Part shown: piece after piece, positions 56,910 through 64,000 of the stretch
Numbering within the stretch: position 1 is the stretch's first letter
How the letters are laid out: the number at the start of each line of letters is the position of its first letter
Assembly: GCA_913055845.1 (NCBI GenBank)
Contig: CAJXKO010000003.1
Span: 29,915-93,914, forward strand
Direction: 5' to 3'
Length of the DNA: 64,000 nucleotides
Origin: an uncultured Bacteroidota bacterium
Lineage (GTDB): Bacteria; Bacteroidota; Rhodothermia; Rhodothermales; Salinibacteraceae
Program-made: the position numbers and the translations under genes
The notes under the pieces: generated by a model
Seen by the model: the letters and a program-made list of their open reading frames with translations, nothing else
What the model was told of the DNA's origin: nothing
The model's database searches: none

Positions 56910-56930
56910 TACCCCGGCACACAAACCGGG

Positions 56931-57791
56931 CTAATGTTCTTGGAGCTCACCTGGCCGAGACACCCTCCCCCGAAACACCTTCTTGGCGGGCCCTTCAAGG
57001 TAGTGCTCGTGGCCTCGACCGGTGCGAGCCGTGCCCACGAGCAGCTTCCCACCTGGGGTCTCTACCCGAACGGCCTCGTCCGTTCTGGTCTGGGCCATGC
57101 GATTTACGATGGCGGCGGTCGCTAGCACCCCGGTACCACAAGAAAGGGTTTCCCCTTCGACCCCCTTCTCGTAGGTGCGGAGACGCACGGCTTCCGCCGC
57201 ATCCACTTCGACGAAATTGACATTGGCACCGGTCGGCATCACTGCCGGGTCGGACCGCAACCGTTCTCCCCATTCCGGGACGGGAACGGCCTGAACGTCC
57301 TCGACTAAGGCGACGAGGTGCTCTGTCCCAGCCTCAACGAAGTGGAGTGCCTTAATCGCATCCGGGATGTGCCGGTCGAGATCGAAGTCGGCCCGCAGAT
57401 CTGTGACCTGAGGGACAAAGAGTCGCACTTGGTCGTGACCATTGTGGACGCGGGTTGCCCAGTACAGCCCCGCATCGGTGTCGAAGGCGAGCATCTCATC
57501 TTCAAACCCGGACGCTCGGGCAAACCGGAACAGACACCGGGCCCCATTGCCACACATAGTGGCCCGAGAGCCATCGGCATTGACGTAGTGCATGCGGTAC
57601 GCCGCAGCCGTCGTTTCGGGATCGTCAAGCGCGAGGAGTCCGTCGCCCCCCACCCCAAACCGACGAGGACACCATGCGGCCGCGCAGATTGAAAGCTCCG
57701 TCTCTGTAAATCCGTAGGCCCGATTGTCGAAAACAATGAAATCATTGCCCGTACCCTGCATTTTGGTGAATGCCACACCATGTGAATCCAT
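56931..57791 (-). CDS. dapF: Diaminopimelate epimerase
   Basis: A 286-residue cofactor-independent racemase interconverting LL- and meso-diaminopimelate for lysine and peptidoglycan. Both catalytic cysteines are seen: C80 in ATMCGNGARC and C218 in LSCGTGVLATAA. KMQGTGNDFIVFDN and GGDGLLAL at the N-terminus and HLVALVEDV later are standard. No other lysine gene is adjacent, and the gene converges on ppiD with 21 bases between stops. Normal length for the family. Confidence 0.96.
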   Translation of the reverse strand: MDSHGVAFTKMQGTGNDFIVFDNRAYGFTETELSICAAAWCPRRFGVGGDGLLALDDPETTAAAYRMHYVNADGSRATMCGNGARCLFRFARASGFEDEMLAFDTDAGLYWATRVHNGHDQVRLFVPQVTDLRADFDLDRHIPDAIKALHFVEAGTEHLVALVEDVQAVPVPEWGERLRSDPAVMPTGANVNFVEVDAAEAVRLRTYEKGVEGETLSCGTGVLATAAIVNRMAQTRTDEAVRVETPGGKLLVGTARTGRGHEHYLEGPAKKVFRGRVSRPGELQEH

Positions 57792-57925
57792 CGGCGTCGT
57801 GTGGTGGTTGTGATGGTCCCTGTGAGTTCGGCACGATCCCCCTCGACCGTCGTATGGTGTAGCTAAGAGGTCGTTGCTCTCCGATCCTTGTAGTTCGAAC
57901 CCCTCACCGACCCCCTATAATCCCT

Positions 57926-58885
57926 TTGCCTGAGAAAACACTGAGCATCGAAGGCGCCGACCCTTTACTCCTGTTTGGCTTCAACGACGTGTATCTCCGA
58001 AAGATCGAGGAGGCGTTTCCAGAAACCCACGTCACCGCCCGAGGCTCCGAGGTGCACCTCAGAGGCGACGAGGAAGCGCTCCAGAAGGTGGAGCGCGTGT
58101 TCGACGAGATGATAACGCTGCTCGACCGAAACGATCACCTCACTGAGGACGACGTGGATACGGTCCTCGCACTCTTCGACTCTAGCGACGGCGCATCTTC
58201 CGTCTCTGCAACGACTGGGTCGCGGGACGCCATCCTGTCCACGCCCGACGGGGAGATCATCAAGCCCCGTTCGCAGAACCAGGAGCGTCTGGTTCAGGCG
58301 GCCGCGGCGAACGACGTCGTATTCACCATCGGTCCGGCCGGTACCGGAAAAACGTACGTCGCTGTGGCGTTGGCCGTAGCGGCCCTCAACGACCACGAAG
58401 TTAACAAGATCGTCCTCTCCCGTCCTGCCGTGGAGGCGGGCGAAGAGCTCGGGTTTTTACCCGGGGACTTTTACGAGAAGGTGGCTCCCTACCTGCGGCC
58501 CCTCTACGACGCGCTCGGCGAAATGATGCCGCGGGAGGAGCTGGCCGAATCCCTGGAGCAGGACCGCGTGGAAGTGGTCCCACTGGCCTATATGCGTGGC
58601 CGCACCCTCAAGTCATCGTTCGTAATTCTTGATGAGGCGCAGAACGCGACAACCGGCCAGATGAAGATGTTTCTGACTCGACTCGGCCCCCAGAGCCGTG
58701 CTATCGTCACTGGGGACATTACTCAGACCGATCTACAGGATCGGAGCGCGAGTGGGCTTATTCAGGTGCAACACATCCTGAAAGGGATCGATGGCATCGA
58801 GTTTATATATCTGGAGCGCGAGGACGTAGCCCGCCACCGCCTCGTCCAGGACATCATTGCCGCCTACGAGGAGCACGATGAATGA
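57926..58885 (+). CDS. PhoH-family ATPase
   Basis: A 319-residue P-loop ATPase of the PhoH/YbeZ family. A short N-terminal KH-like region (LSIEGADPLLLFGFNDVYLRKIEEAF) precedes the Walker A motif GPAGTGKT (136-143) and Walker B VILDEAQN (233-240); the PhoH signature LSRPAVEAGEELGFLPGD is present. The family is tied to RNA or ribosome maturation, often with YbeY, but no ybeY lies here. The start is TTG at 57926, chosen because upstream frame soon hits a stop and family sequence begins here. Confidence 0.92.
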   Translation: MPEKTLSIEGADPLLLFGFNDVYLRKIEEAFPETHVTARGSEVHLRGDEEALQKVERVFDEMITLLDRNDHLTEDDVDTVLALFDSSDGASSVSATTGSRDAILSTPDGEIIKPRSQNQERLVQAAAANDVVFTIGPAGTGKTYVAVALAVAALNDHEVNKIVLSRPAVEAGEELGFLPGDFYEKVAPYLRPLYDALGEMMPREELAESLEQDRVEVVPLAYMRGRTLKSSFVILDEAQNATTGQMKMFLTRLGPQSRAIVTGDITQTDLQDRSASGLIQVQHILKGIDGIEFIYLEREDVARHRLVQDIIAAYEEHDE

Positions 58886-58894
58886 GATGGGGAT

Positions 58895-58961
58895 CGTGAG
58901 GCGTGATTTTTTGCTCCTCCGCGTGGCTTGTCTTCACGCACCACGCCTTCACGCATCACGC
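58895..58961. repeat. Second heptad GTGA-type inverted repeat
   Basis: A left unit CGTGAGGCGTGA at 58895-58906 faces a right arm at 58933-58961 whose reverse complement reads as repeated GTGAWGC-type 7-base units. It shares the 11-base word GTGAGGCGTGA with the element at 9089-9144. It lies between the convergent ends of phoH and the 3-hydroxyacyl-CoA dehydrogenase gene, so a terminator or insulator role is conceivable. Confidence 0.6.
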
Positions 58962-59016
58962 CCCCGCCGGAGCACGGGGAAAGGCCAGAATACCTGCCCC
59001 CGCAGCAAAGATACAT

Positions 59017-59871
59017 TCACTCGTAATCGAAGAACCCCTCCCCCGTCTTCCGCCCAAGCTGTCCGGCGGCGACCTTGCGGCGCAGGAGTGGACAGGGGCG
59101 ATACTTGTCGTCTCCCAACTCGTCGTGGAGTACCTCCAGGATGTGTAAGCAGACATCTAAGCCGATGAAATCCGCTAGCGTGAGCGGTCCCATGGGGTGA
59201 TTCATCCCGAGCGTCATTACCGTATCAATATCGTCGGGCTCCGCAACCCCCTCCATCACACAGAAAATGGCCTCGTTGATCATAGGCATGAGGACGCGGT
59301 TTGATACGAAGCCGGGATAATCCTCCACCTCTACAGGGGTTTTGCCGAGGTCCTCCGCCACAGCGGACACCGTATCGAACGTAGCATCGCTCGTGCGTTG
59401 CCCACAGACGACCTCCACCAACGTCATGACAGGCACAGGGTTGAAAAAGTGCATGCCCACTACCTGATCGGGCCGCTCCGTCTGGTCGGCGATCCACGTG
59501 ATGGAGATAGACGACGTGTTGGAGGCGAGAAGGGCCTCGTCGGGCGCGTGCTCATCGAGGGTGCCGAACACGTCGGCCTTGATGGGCTGCTCCTCCGGAA
59601 CGGCCTCTACGACCAAATCCGCCGACTGCACGCCGGCCGCAGTGTCGGGCGTGAGGGCAAGTCGCTCAAGCGATGCGTCTTTGTCCTCGGGGGTAATGAT
59701 GTCCTTCTCAACCTGCCGGGCCATATTCGACTCAATCGTGGACCGGGCATCGTCGAGCAGCGACGTATCGAGGTCGATGAGCGTGACCTCATAGCCATGT
59801 TGGGCAAACACGTGTGCAATGCCGTTCCCCATCGTTCCCGCCCCCACAACGGCAGCCGTCTGAATAGACAT
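59017..59871 (-). CDS. 3-hydroxybutyryl-CoA (3-hydroxyacyl-CoA) dehydrogenase
   Basis: A 284-residue NAD-dependent enzyme. It starts MSIQTAAVVGAGTMGNGIAHVFAQHG (ATG at 59871). The substrate-side motifs are LASNTSSISIT, VVGMHFFNPVPVMTLVEVV (catalytic histidine), GFVSNRVLMPMINEAIF and MNHPMGPLTLADFIGLD. It oxidises the L-3-hydroxyl of short acyl-CoAs in beta-oxidation or butyrate/PHB routes; Hbd and PaaH are close relatives. No thiolase or crotonase is next to it. The convergent phoH ends 131 bases away. Confidence 0.94.
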   Translation of the reverse strand: MSIQTAAVVGAGTMGNGIAHVFAQHGYEVTLIDLDTSLLDDARSTIESNMARQVEKDIITPEDKDASLERLALTPDTAAGVQSADLVVEAVPEEQPIKADVFGTLDEHAPDEALLASNTSSISITWIADQTERPDQVVGMHFFNPVPVMTLVEVVCGQRTSDATFDTVSAVAEDLGKTPVEVEDYPGFVSNRVLMPMINEAIFCVMEGVAEPDDIDTVMTLGMNHPMGPLTLADFIGLDVCLHILEVLHDELGDDKYRPCPLLRRKVAAGQLGRKTGEGFFDYE

Positions 59872-60161
59872 GGTGGATCGGTAAAACTGTGAGACACGAT
59901 CGACACCGATAGAATAGCAAAGCGGCTTACATGTTGTCGAGCCTCCCCCAACGAATTTCAGGTGGGGATTCGGGACCAATTCAAACCTCCATGGCGGGGC
60001 TTGCGGTCCCGAGCATTCGCTCGTCCCTTTTCCAGAGGTGAGAAAACGAGAACTACCGTGCAATAACGGATAATAGACTCCCCGAAAGAGAAACGAGGGG
60101 CGGACAATTGATCGGGCCTCTCGGCGTCACAATCTTCCCAACGTGATTCCCGATAGGGAGA

Positions 60162-60605
60162 TTACACGGAGCTCGGATCTGACTCCGCAATCAGTACGTC
60201 TTCCATTCCGTCTGGGGCCAGATCACCATCGTCCGAAGATACATCCAGGGTGCGGGTTTGTGTCACGTTGTTGTCCGCATCCACGTGCACTACACGCGGA
60301 TGATGCTGCTGCGCTTCCTGCGACGTCATCTCAGCGTAGGCAATCACAATCACCTCATCCCCCTCGGCCGCGAGGCGGGCGGCAGGACCGTTGAGACACA
60401 CAGTTCGTGCGCCCGCGTCTCCAGGAATGGTGTAGGTTTCGAGCCGATGCCCATTGTTCACGTTTACCACCTGTACCTTCTCGTACGGGAGAATCCCAGC
60501 CGCCTCCAAAAGCTCTCGGTCGATAGTAATCGACCCCTCGTAGTACAGGTCGGCGTCTGTAACGCGAAGGCGGTGAATCTTCGCTTTCAGCATCGCAATG
60601 TCCAT
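60162..60605 (-). CDS. panD: Aspartate 1-decarboxylase
   Basis: About 147 residues from ATG at 60605 (MDIAMLKAKIHR). The self-processing site is G24-S25 in YYEGSITID, giving the same numbering as E. coli PanD, which supports this start. It yields beta-alanine for pantothenate by a pyruvoyl enzyme. The C-terminal 30 residues (TRTLDVSSDDGDLAPDGMEDV) are an acidic addition beyond the usual core. It lies 41 bases downstream of panC. Confidence 0.94.
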   Translation of the reverse strand: MDIAMLKAKIHRLRVTDADLYYEGSITIDRELLEAAGILPYEKVQVVNVNNGHRLETYTIPGDAGARTVCLNGPAARLAAEGDEVIVIAYAEMTSQEAQQHHPRVVHVDADNNVTQTRTLDVSSDDGDLAPDGMEDVLIAESDPSSV

Positions 60606-60646
60606 GAACAGCACGGGGTTGAACGAGGGGAGCAATCGAAGACGGC

Positions 60647-61528
60647 TCAGGAGCGTGGGACCTCCACAAACGCGTTGTCGATGAGGCGCGTATCACCGAA
60701 GAAGACTGCCATGGCCGCGAGTACTTCCTGCCCGGGTGCAAGTTGGTCAACGGGCTGTAGCGTATGGGCGTCAACGACTTCGGCGTACTGCACTTTGGCG
60801 GTGGGGGCCGCCGTGAGAGCGTTTTGCATCGCTCGAACAACCGCTTGGCCCTCCTGTTCCCCCCCTTGAATGGCCTCTTCCGCGGCGGTAACTGCTTCGT
60901 AGAGCACCGTAGCCTGCTCCCGCTCTTCGGGGTCCAGGTAGTCATTTCGGGAGGACATCGCAAGGCCGTCCGACTCGCGCACGGTGGGCACCCCGACAAT
61001 TTCAAGGTCGAACAATAGACTATCGACCAGTCGTTTGAGGATAACGTATTGCTGCGCATCCTTTTTGCCAAAGACGCCGATATCGGGTTTACAGGCGTGG
61101 AAAAGCTTGGTCACAACCGTCGTCACGCCGCGGAAATGACCCTCCCGGTACGCCCCACAGAGGTGTTCGTCGAGATGCTCCACCGTTACCCATGCCAGGG
61201 GGCCAGGCAAGGCTTCGTTGGCGGCGTAGGGGTACATTTCGTCGACAGAAGGCGCAAACATCGCATCCACCCCGAGCGACGATAGGGTCTTACGATCGTC
61301 CTCCAGATCGCGAGGGTATGCGTCATAATCTTCCCCGGGCCCAAACTGGGTAGGATTGACGAACACAGACACGGTGACGTGATCAGCCTCATCCAACGCC
61401 CTGCGGACGAGAGCGAGATGGCCCTCGTGCAAGGCGCCAAGAGTAGGCACGAGCGCAAGCGTCTGGCCCTCTGCGCGGGCCGACTCGGCATGGGCCTGCA
61501 TGGCGCCAACGGTGCGTAGAAGCTCCAT
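60647..61528 (-). CDS. panC: Pantothenate synthetase
   Basis: A 293-residue enzyme joining pantoate and beta-alanine with ATP. The nucleotidyl-transferase HIGH-type motif is HEGHLALVRRAL; FVNPTQFGPGEDYDAYPRDL, FRGVTTVVTKLFHACKPDIGVFGKKDAQQ and the KMSKS-like MSSRNDYL are conserved. It is the first gene of a panC-panD pair on the minus strand and starts from ATG at 61528. A panB gene is not in the window. Confidence 0.96.
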   Translation of the reverse strand: MELLRTVGAMQAHAESARAEGQTLALVPTLGALHEGHLALVRRALDEADHVTVSVFVNPTQFGPGEDYDAYPRDLEDDRKTLSSLGVDAMFAPSVDEMYPYAANEALPGPLAWVTVEHLDEHLCGAYREGHFRGVTTVVTKLFHACKPDIGVFGKKDAQQYVILKRLVDSLLFDLEIVGVPTVRESDGLAMSSRNDYLDPEEREQATVLYEAVTAAEEAIQGGEQEGQAVVRAMQNALTAAPTAKVQYAEVVDAHTLQPVDQLAPGQEVLAAMAVFFGDTRLIDNAFVEVPRS

Positions 61529-62078
61529 AGGAGACTGCGGGGTGCGAGGACAATAACGAAAGGCCGATCCCGGCTACGGAAGCGCGAGGCACAGGTTCAT
61601 CTTCATCTGGCCCCACTGCGCAGCCTCGGAATACGTGCTGCCTAGGGTTCGGATGCCCGAGACCGCTTCCCGCGGCAGACCGAAATCCTTCCACAAGGCC
61701 TACCGCACTTCTTTTTGTCCAGCCTCGATGCTCTCAAGTTACATAGAGCCCTTGCCTGGCCCCTAGGACCGCCGGAACCTGATAGACGGAACCCCATGCC
61801 GCCAAGTGGCCTTTTCCGACCCCGGAGCGGACTCGATAATGAACCCGGTCGGCTGGGCCCACCAGTCAAGCTCACACAAGGCACAGCTTCACGGCCCCCT
61901 CAGTGAGCGGCTGCATTGCTACGGATTTGCACAGCGCCCCTGCATCATGTAGCCAGGTATGCAGTTTGGACGTTGACTGGAGGCCGAACTGGCATTGCCC
62001 ACGTCTTATTGGTTCTCTTGGCACGCTAGAGCCTTCATTGCCTCCTATCGCTGGACCTCCCTGCACCACCCGACCCGT
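61529..62078. other. 550-base gene-poor region, possible decayed coding remnant
   Basis: It lies between panC (minus) and the DUF3047 gene (plus). No intact gene is visible. On the minus strand a stretch of about 40 codons ending in TAG at 61574-61576 has protein-like composition (LWKDFGLPREAVSGIRTLG, then STYSEAAQWG), and in the same frame an internal TAG and a TAA at 61739-61741 precede it. This could be the broken end of an old gene or transposase, but I cannot name it. The rest shows no clear repeat or hairpin. Confidence 0.35.
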
Positions 62079-62873
62079 ATGATGTCCCCATTCACTCGAC
62101 GAGGTGTTGAAGTCTGCGGACTCCTTCTGGGACTTGCCCTTGTGCTTGGTAGCATCTCCCCACCAACCTCCCGGTACATTGGGCACTTCTCGACTGCCGA
62201 GCCCGATTCCAACGGCCACCCGATGGAATGGACCCCGATCAGTTTCGGGGACGTAGACCGAAAAACCCGCTACCAACTCGTGCAGCAGCCCATCTGGGGC
62301 GACACCACGACGGTCGTGCGGGCAGTGAGTAATGGGGGAGCGGCTGGCTTGGGGCACGAGGTGCAACTCGATTCCCGTCAGCACCCAATCCTCACGTGGC
62401 AGTGGAAGGTAAACCGGGTGCTGCGAACAGGAAACGCTCGCGAGAAAGACGGCGACGACTACCCGGCCCGCATCTACGTGACCTTCGACTACGACAAGAG
62501 CAACTTTGGGCTTCTGGATCGGGCCAAGTACGAGGCGCTCCAGGTGCTCGGGCATGATCAGATTCCCACCCGCGCCCTCAACTACATTTGGGCGAACCGC
62601 GTGGACAAGGGCACCATTCTTGAGAATCCATTCACTGACTGGGTCCAAATGATCGCCGTGGAAAGCGGATCGACCAAGGTAGGTGTGTGGAGCACCGAAC
62701 GGCGCAACATTCGGGCGGACTATCGTCGTGCGTTCGACGAGGAGCCACCCCCGATCAACGGCATTGCCATCATGACTGATACAGACAACACTGGGGAGTC
62801 GGCCACAGCCCACTACGGAGACATCGTGGCCCGGCCCCTAACAGATGACACATCGGTCGCCCCTTCGCCCTAA
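62079..62873 (+). CDS. DUF3047 domain protein, exported
   Basis: About 264 residues from ATG at 62079 (MMSPFTRRGVEVCGLLLGLALVLGS), which gives a hydrophobic signal. The body fits DUF3047: LTWQWKVNRVLRTGNAREKDGDDYPARIYVTFD, then YIWANRVDKGTILENPFTDWVQMIAVESG and a DTDNTGESATAHYGDIV end. The family is usually found in Gram-negative periplasms and has no assigned activity; a beta-jellyroll carbohydrate-binding-like fold is suspected. It is a single gene followed by the REP-like element. Confidence 0.82.
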   Translation: MMSPFTRRGVEVCGLLLGLALVLGSISPPTSRYIGHFSTAEPDSNGHPMEWTPISFGDVDRKTRYQLVQQPIWGDTTTVVRAVSNGGAAGLGHEVQLDSRQHPILTWQWKVNRVLRTGNAREKDGDDYPARIYVTFDYDKSNFGLLDRAKYEALQVLGHDQIPTRALNYIWANRVDKGTILENPFTDWVQMIAVESGSTKVGVWSTERRNIRADYRRAFDEEPPPINGIAIMTDTDNTGESATAHYGDIVARPLTDDTSVAPSP

Positions 62874-62962
62874 ACGCATCTGTTCGAATGGGACCGGGCC
62901 GCGCAACACCTGGAGATTCGCTCCGGCTCCGTTTCGCACCCTCAGCAGTTTTGTGCTAGGCC

Positions 62963-63111
62963 AACCCAAGTTGCGACCTACCCGGAAGATGGTCATTCTA
63001 AACTTGATTCAGGGGCCCGGAGGGTCATCCGACAGGGAATCTCAATGGGCCAATCTGCCTGTTCAGAGGAGATTCTGCATCCGGAGTGCGGAATGACACG
63101 CAACTTGGGTT
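62963..63111. repeat. REP/MITE-like inverted repeat element
   Basis: A 13-base word AACCCAAGTTGCG at 62963-62975 recurs exactly as its reverse complement at 63099-63111. Just inside, GTCATTC (62992-62998) is mirrored by GAATGAC (63091-63097). The interior has ACTTGATTCAG and AATCTC words like those in dispersed palindromic repeats of other Bacteroidota. Total length is 149 bases. No transposase is inside, so it would be a non-autonomous or REP-type element. It lies between the 3' ends of two convergent genes. Confidence 0.6.
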
Positions 63112-63661
63112 AGGTTACACGCATAGTCCCCTGCATGGTGGCCCAGTGACCGGGGTAGGTGCATACGTAGCCGTACTCCCCCGGCTCAGAGGGCGTCGTA
63201 AAGGTAACAGAGACAGTTTCGCCGGGTTTTGAGATGGGGGTCGCAGCGAGGATCGCCGGGTCGTCGGGCACATATTCTTCCGCTGCGCCTGCCTTCACGC
63301 CGGCCTGCCCGATTTTCTTGAAGACATCCTGAGACGGAGCCTCGGTGAGTAGCACCACATTGTGCTGCATGGAAGGGCTCGACGCCGTATTTTCGAACAC
63401 GAGTTTTATCTCAGTGTCCGCCGGGACACTGAACTCCGTTTCTTTGAACTTCATCTGATTCCCTTGGGGGTGAATGGTGACCGTGGTCCCCCCACTGCTC
63501 TCCTGAGCAGAGGCCCCGGCACTGGAGGAGCCGGACGAGTTCCCTCCATCGCTCGATCCCCCACAGGCGGTCAGGGCCGATCCGGCACCCAGCCCCGCCA
63601 GCCCTAAGAGGCTGAGACGCTGGAGAAAGTCGCGCCGAGAGACATCCGATTCATTATGCAT
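63110..63661 (-). CDS. Tat-exported cupredoxin lipoprotein (azurin/auracyanin-like)
   Basis: A 183-residue blue copper protein from ATG at 63661 (MHNESDVSRRDFLQRL). A twin-arginine motif (R9-R10, SRRDFLQ) precedes a lipobox ending LTAC (C33), then a Ser/Gly-rich spacer. The copper ligands are the histidine in MQHNVVLL and the C-terminal C-x4-H-x4-M of CTYPGHWATMQGTM. It probably carries electrons on the outer face of the inner membrane, as auracyanin does for alternative complex III. The start of a convergent region with the DUF3047 gene holds a REP-like repeat. Confidence 0.92.
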   Translation of the reverse strand: MHNESDVSRRDFLQRLSLLGLAGLGAGSALTACGGSSDGGNSSGSSSAGASAQESSGGTTVTIHPQGNQMKFKETEFSVPADTEIKLVFENTASSPSMQHNVVLLTEAPSQDVFKKIGQAGVKAGAAEEYVPDDPAILAATPISKPGETVSVTFTTPSEPGEYGYVCTYPGHWATMQGTMRVT

Positions 63662-63785
63662 GGTACTGCAGTTGGTGGTGTGAACAAGCAACCGAAGATA
63701 TATATCGCGCAGGGTTAAAGCTCCGGCCCATCCCCCTGGTCCAGTTGCTGTTTAAGGCCCCACGAAAAGCATTTTACCGAGAGGC

Positions 63786-63827
63786 AAAAAAACTGGCGCC
63801 CCCGGCACAGAAGAGTCCGAGGGCGCC
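63786..63827 (-). terminator. Terminator of the gene at the right edge
   Basis: A GGCGCCC/GGGCGCC stem, extended inside by CGG/CCG, is followed on the minus strand by seven T residues. It lies 53 bases beyond the stop codon of the partial minus-strand gene ending at 63881 and upstream of the cupredoxin gene. Confidence 0.85.
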
Positions 63828-63880
63828 AAGACACCGGGGCCTGAAGTCCACACGGAAAAATATGGCGCCCCCACCAGCCG

Positions 63881-64000
63881 CTAAGTGCGTTCTCGGTCGC
63901 GGCCCTTAAACGTGTGCACCCGGCCGAAGAGATCGTGCGGCCCCCAGATGCCGCTGCGCAGGCATTCGAGCTGCACGATCTGGCTGTGGTCCACGAAGAG
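63881..64000 (-). CDS. C-terminal fragment, probable phosphosulfolactate synthase (ComA family)
   Basis: A 39-residue C-terminus in frame from the right edge, ending at TAG. It reads LFVDHSQIVQLECLR followed by SGIWGPHDLFGRVHTFKG. The DHSQIVQLECLRSGIWG stretch matches my memory of the C-terminus of phosphosulfolactate synthase (ComA/YitD family), which adds sulfite to phosphoenolpyruvate. The rest of the gene is outside the window, so the call rests on this block. In Salinibacter such a reaction could feed cysteate for sulfonolipids. Confidence 0.55.
   Translation of the reverse strand, partial: LFVDHSQIVQLECLRSGIWGPHDLFGRVHTFKGRDRERT

Noticed and set aside
56913..56930. CCCGG/CCGGG hairpin between ppiD and dapF
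   Set aside because: The five-base stem is weak and is not followed by a T-run; it may help termination but cannot be called.
57885..57905. A GTTCGAAC word resembling a tRNA T-loop
   Set aside because: The flanking bases do not form a T-stem and no acceptor, D or anticodon arms are present.
57916..57921. TATAAT just before phoH
   Set aside because: A start point downstream of it would fall after the TTG start codon, and family sequence begins exactly at that codon, so this is probably chance.
61872..62813. A 313-codon open frame on the minus strand
   Set aside because: It is antisense to the DUF3047 gene, whose signal peptide and family motifs are clear; the minus-strand product has no recognisable pattern.

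Overview
The window reads as chromosomal DNA of an extremely halophilic member of the Rhodothermota (Bacteroidota relatives), most likely Salinibacter or a close neighbour. This is inferred, not searched. The grounds are high GC content, many GTG/TTG starts with no clear Shine-Dalgarno sequence, acidic and Asp/Glu-rich proteins (for example the acidic tail on ribosomal protein L21), a carotenoid hydratase/phytoene synthase/acyltransferase/glycosyltransferase cluster of the kind expected for an acylated carotenoid glucoside such as salinixanthin, and a fragment resembling phosphosulfolactate synthase at the right edge. Coding density is high and most genes are housekeeping; no phage, complete insertion sequence, CRISPR array, tRNA or rRNA gene was recognised.

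Layout. 1-11.6 kb (minus strand): envelope and secretion genes, in transcription order penicillin-binding protein 1C, a giant alpha-2-macroglobulin lipoprotein, a secreted M14 metallocarboxypeptidase and a truncated DUF255 thioredoxin-fold protein. 11.7-20.8 kb: glycerate 2-kinase, thiE, then a minus-strand run metG, mtnN, hemA, hemC, hemD (early tetrapyrrole synthesis). 21-26.3 kb: hisB, proC, hisH, then an inverted lipoprotein and cold-shock gene, then hisA, hisF and a small membrane protein. 26.3-34.4 kb: YpsA-like carrier, thpR, lolA, a flippase-like membrane protein, malate dehydrogenase, a cation-diffusion transporter, a methylmalonyl-CoA epimerase fused to an alpha/beta hydrolase, and an aldo-keto reductase.

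34.4-42.2 kb: mixed single genes (FAS1 protein, msrA, second aldo-keto reductase, ZIP transporter, NAL-like aldolase, dcd, WbqC family). 42.4-48.1 kb: the carotenoid cluster cruF-like, crtB, acyltransferase, an unknown repeat-like protein and a GT2 glycosyltransferase, followed by a LapA-domain protein and LD-carboxypeptidase. 48.3-58.9 kb: greA, L-threonine aldolase, a PNPOx-like protein, FAH hydrolase, rplU-rpmA, a kynureninase-like enzyme, membrane-anchored MtfA-like peptidase, PpiD-like foldase, dapF and phoH. 59-64 kb: 3-hydroxyacyl-CoA dehydrogenase, panC-panD, a DUF3047 protein, a Tat-exported cupredoxin lipoprotein and the putative phosphosulfolactate synthase fragment.

The observations most worth a second look are the carotenoid assembly cluster with its unknown member, the epimerase-hydrolase fusion, the possible sulfonate gene at the edge, and two kinds of intergenic inverted repeat: heptad GTGA-type elements at 9.1 and 58.9 kb and a REP/MITE-like element at 63.0 kb.
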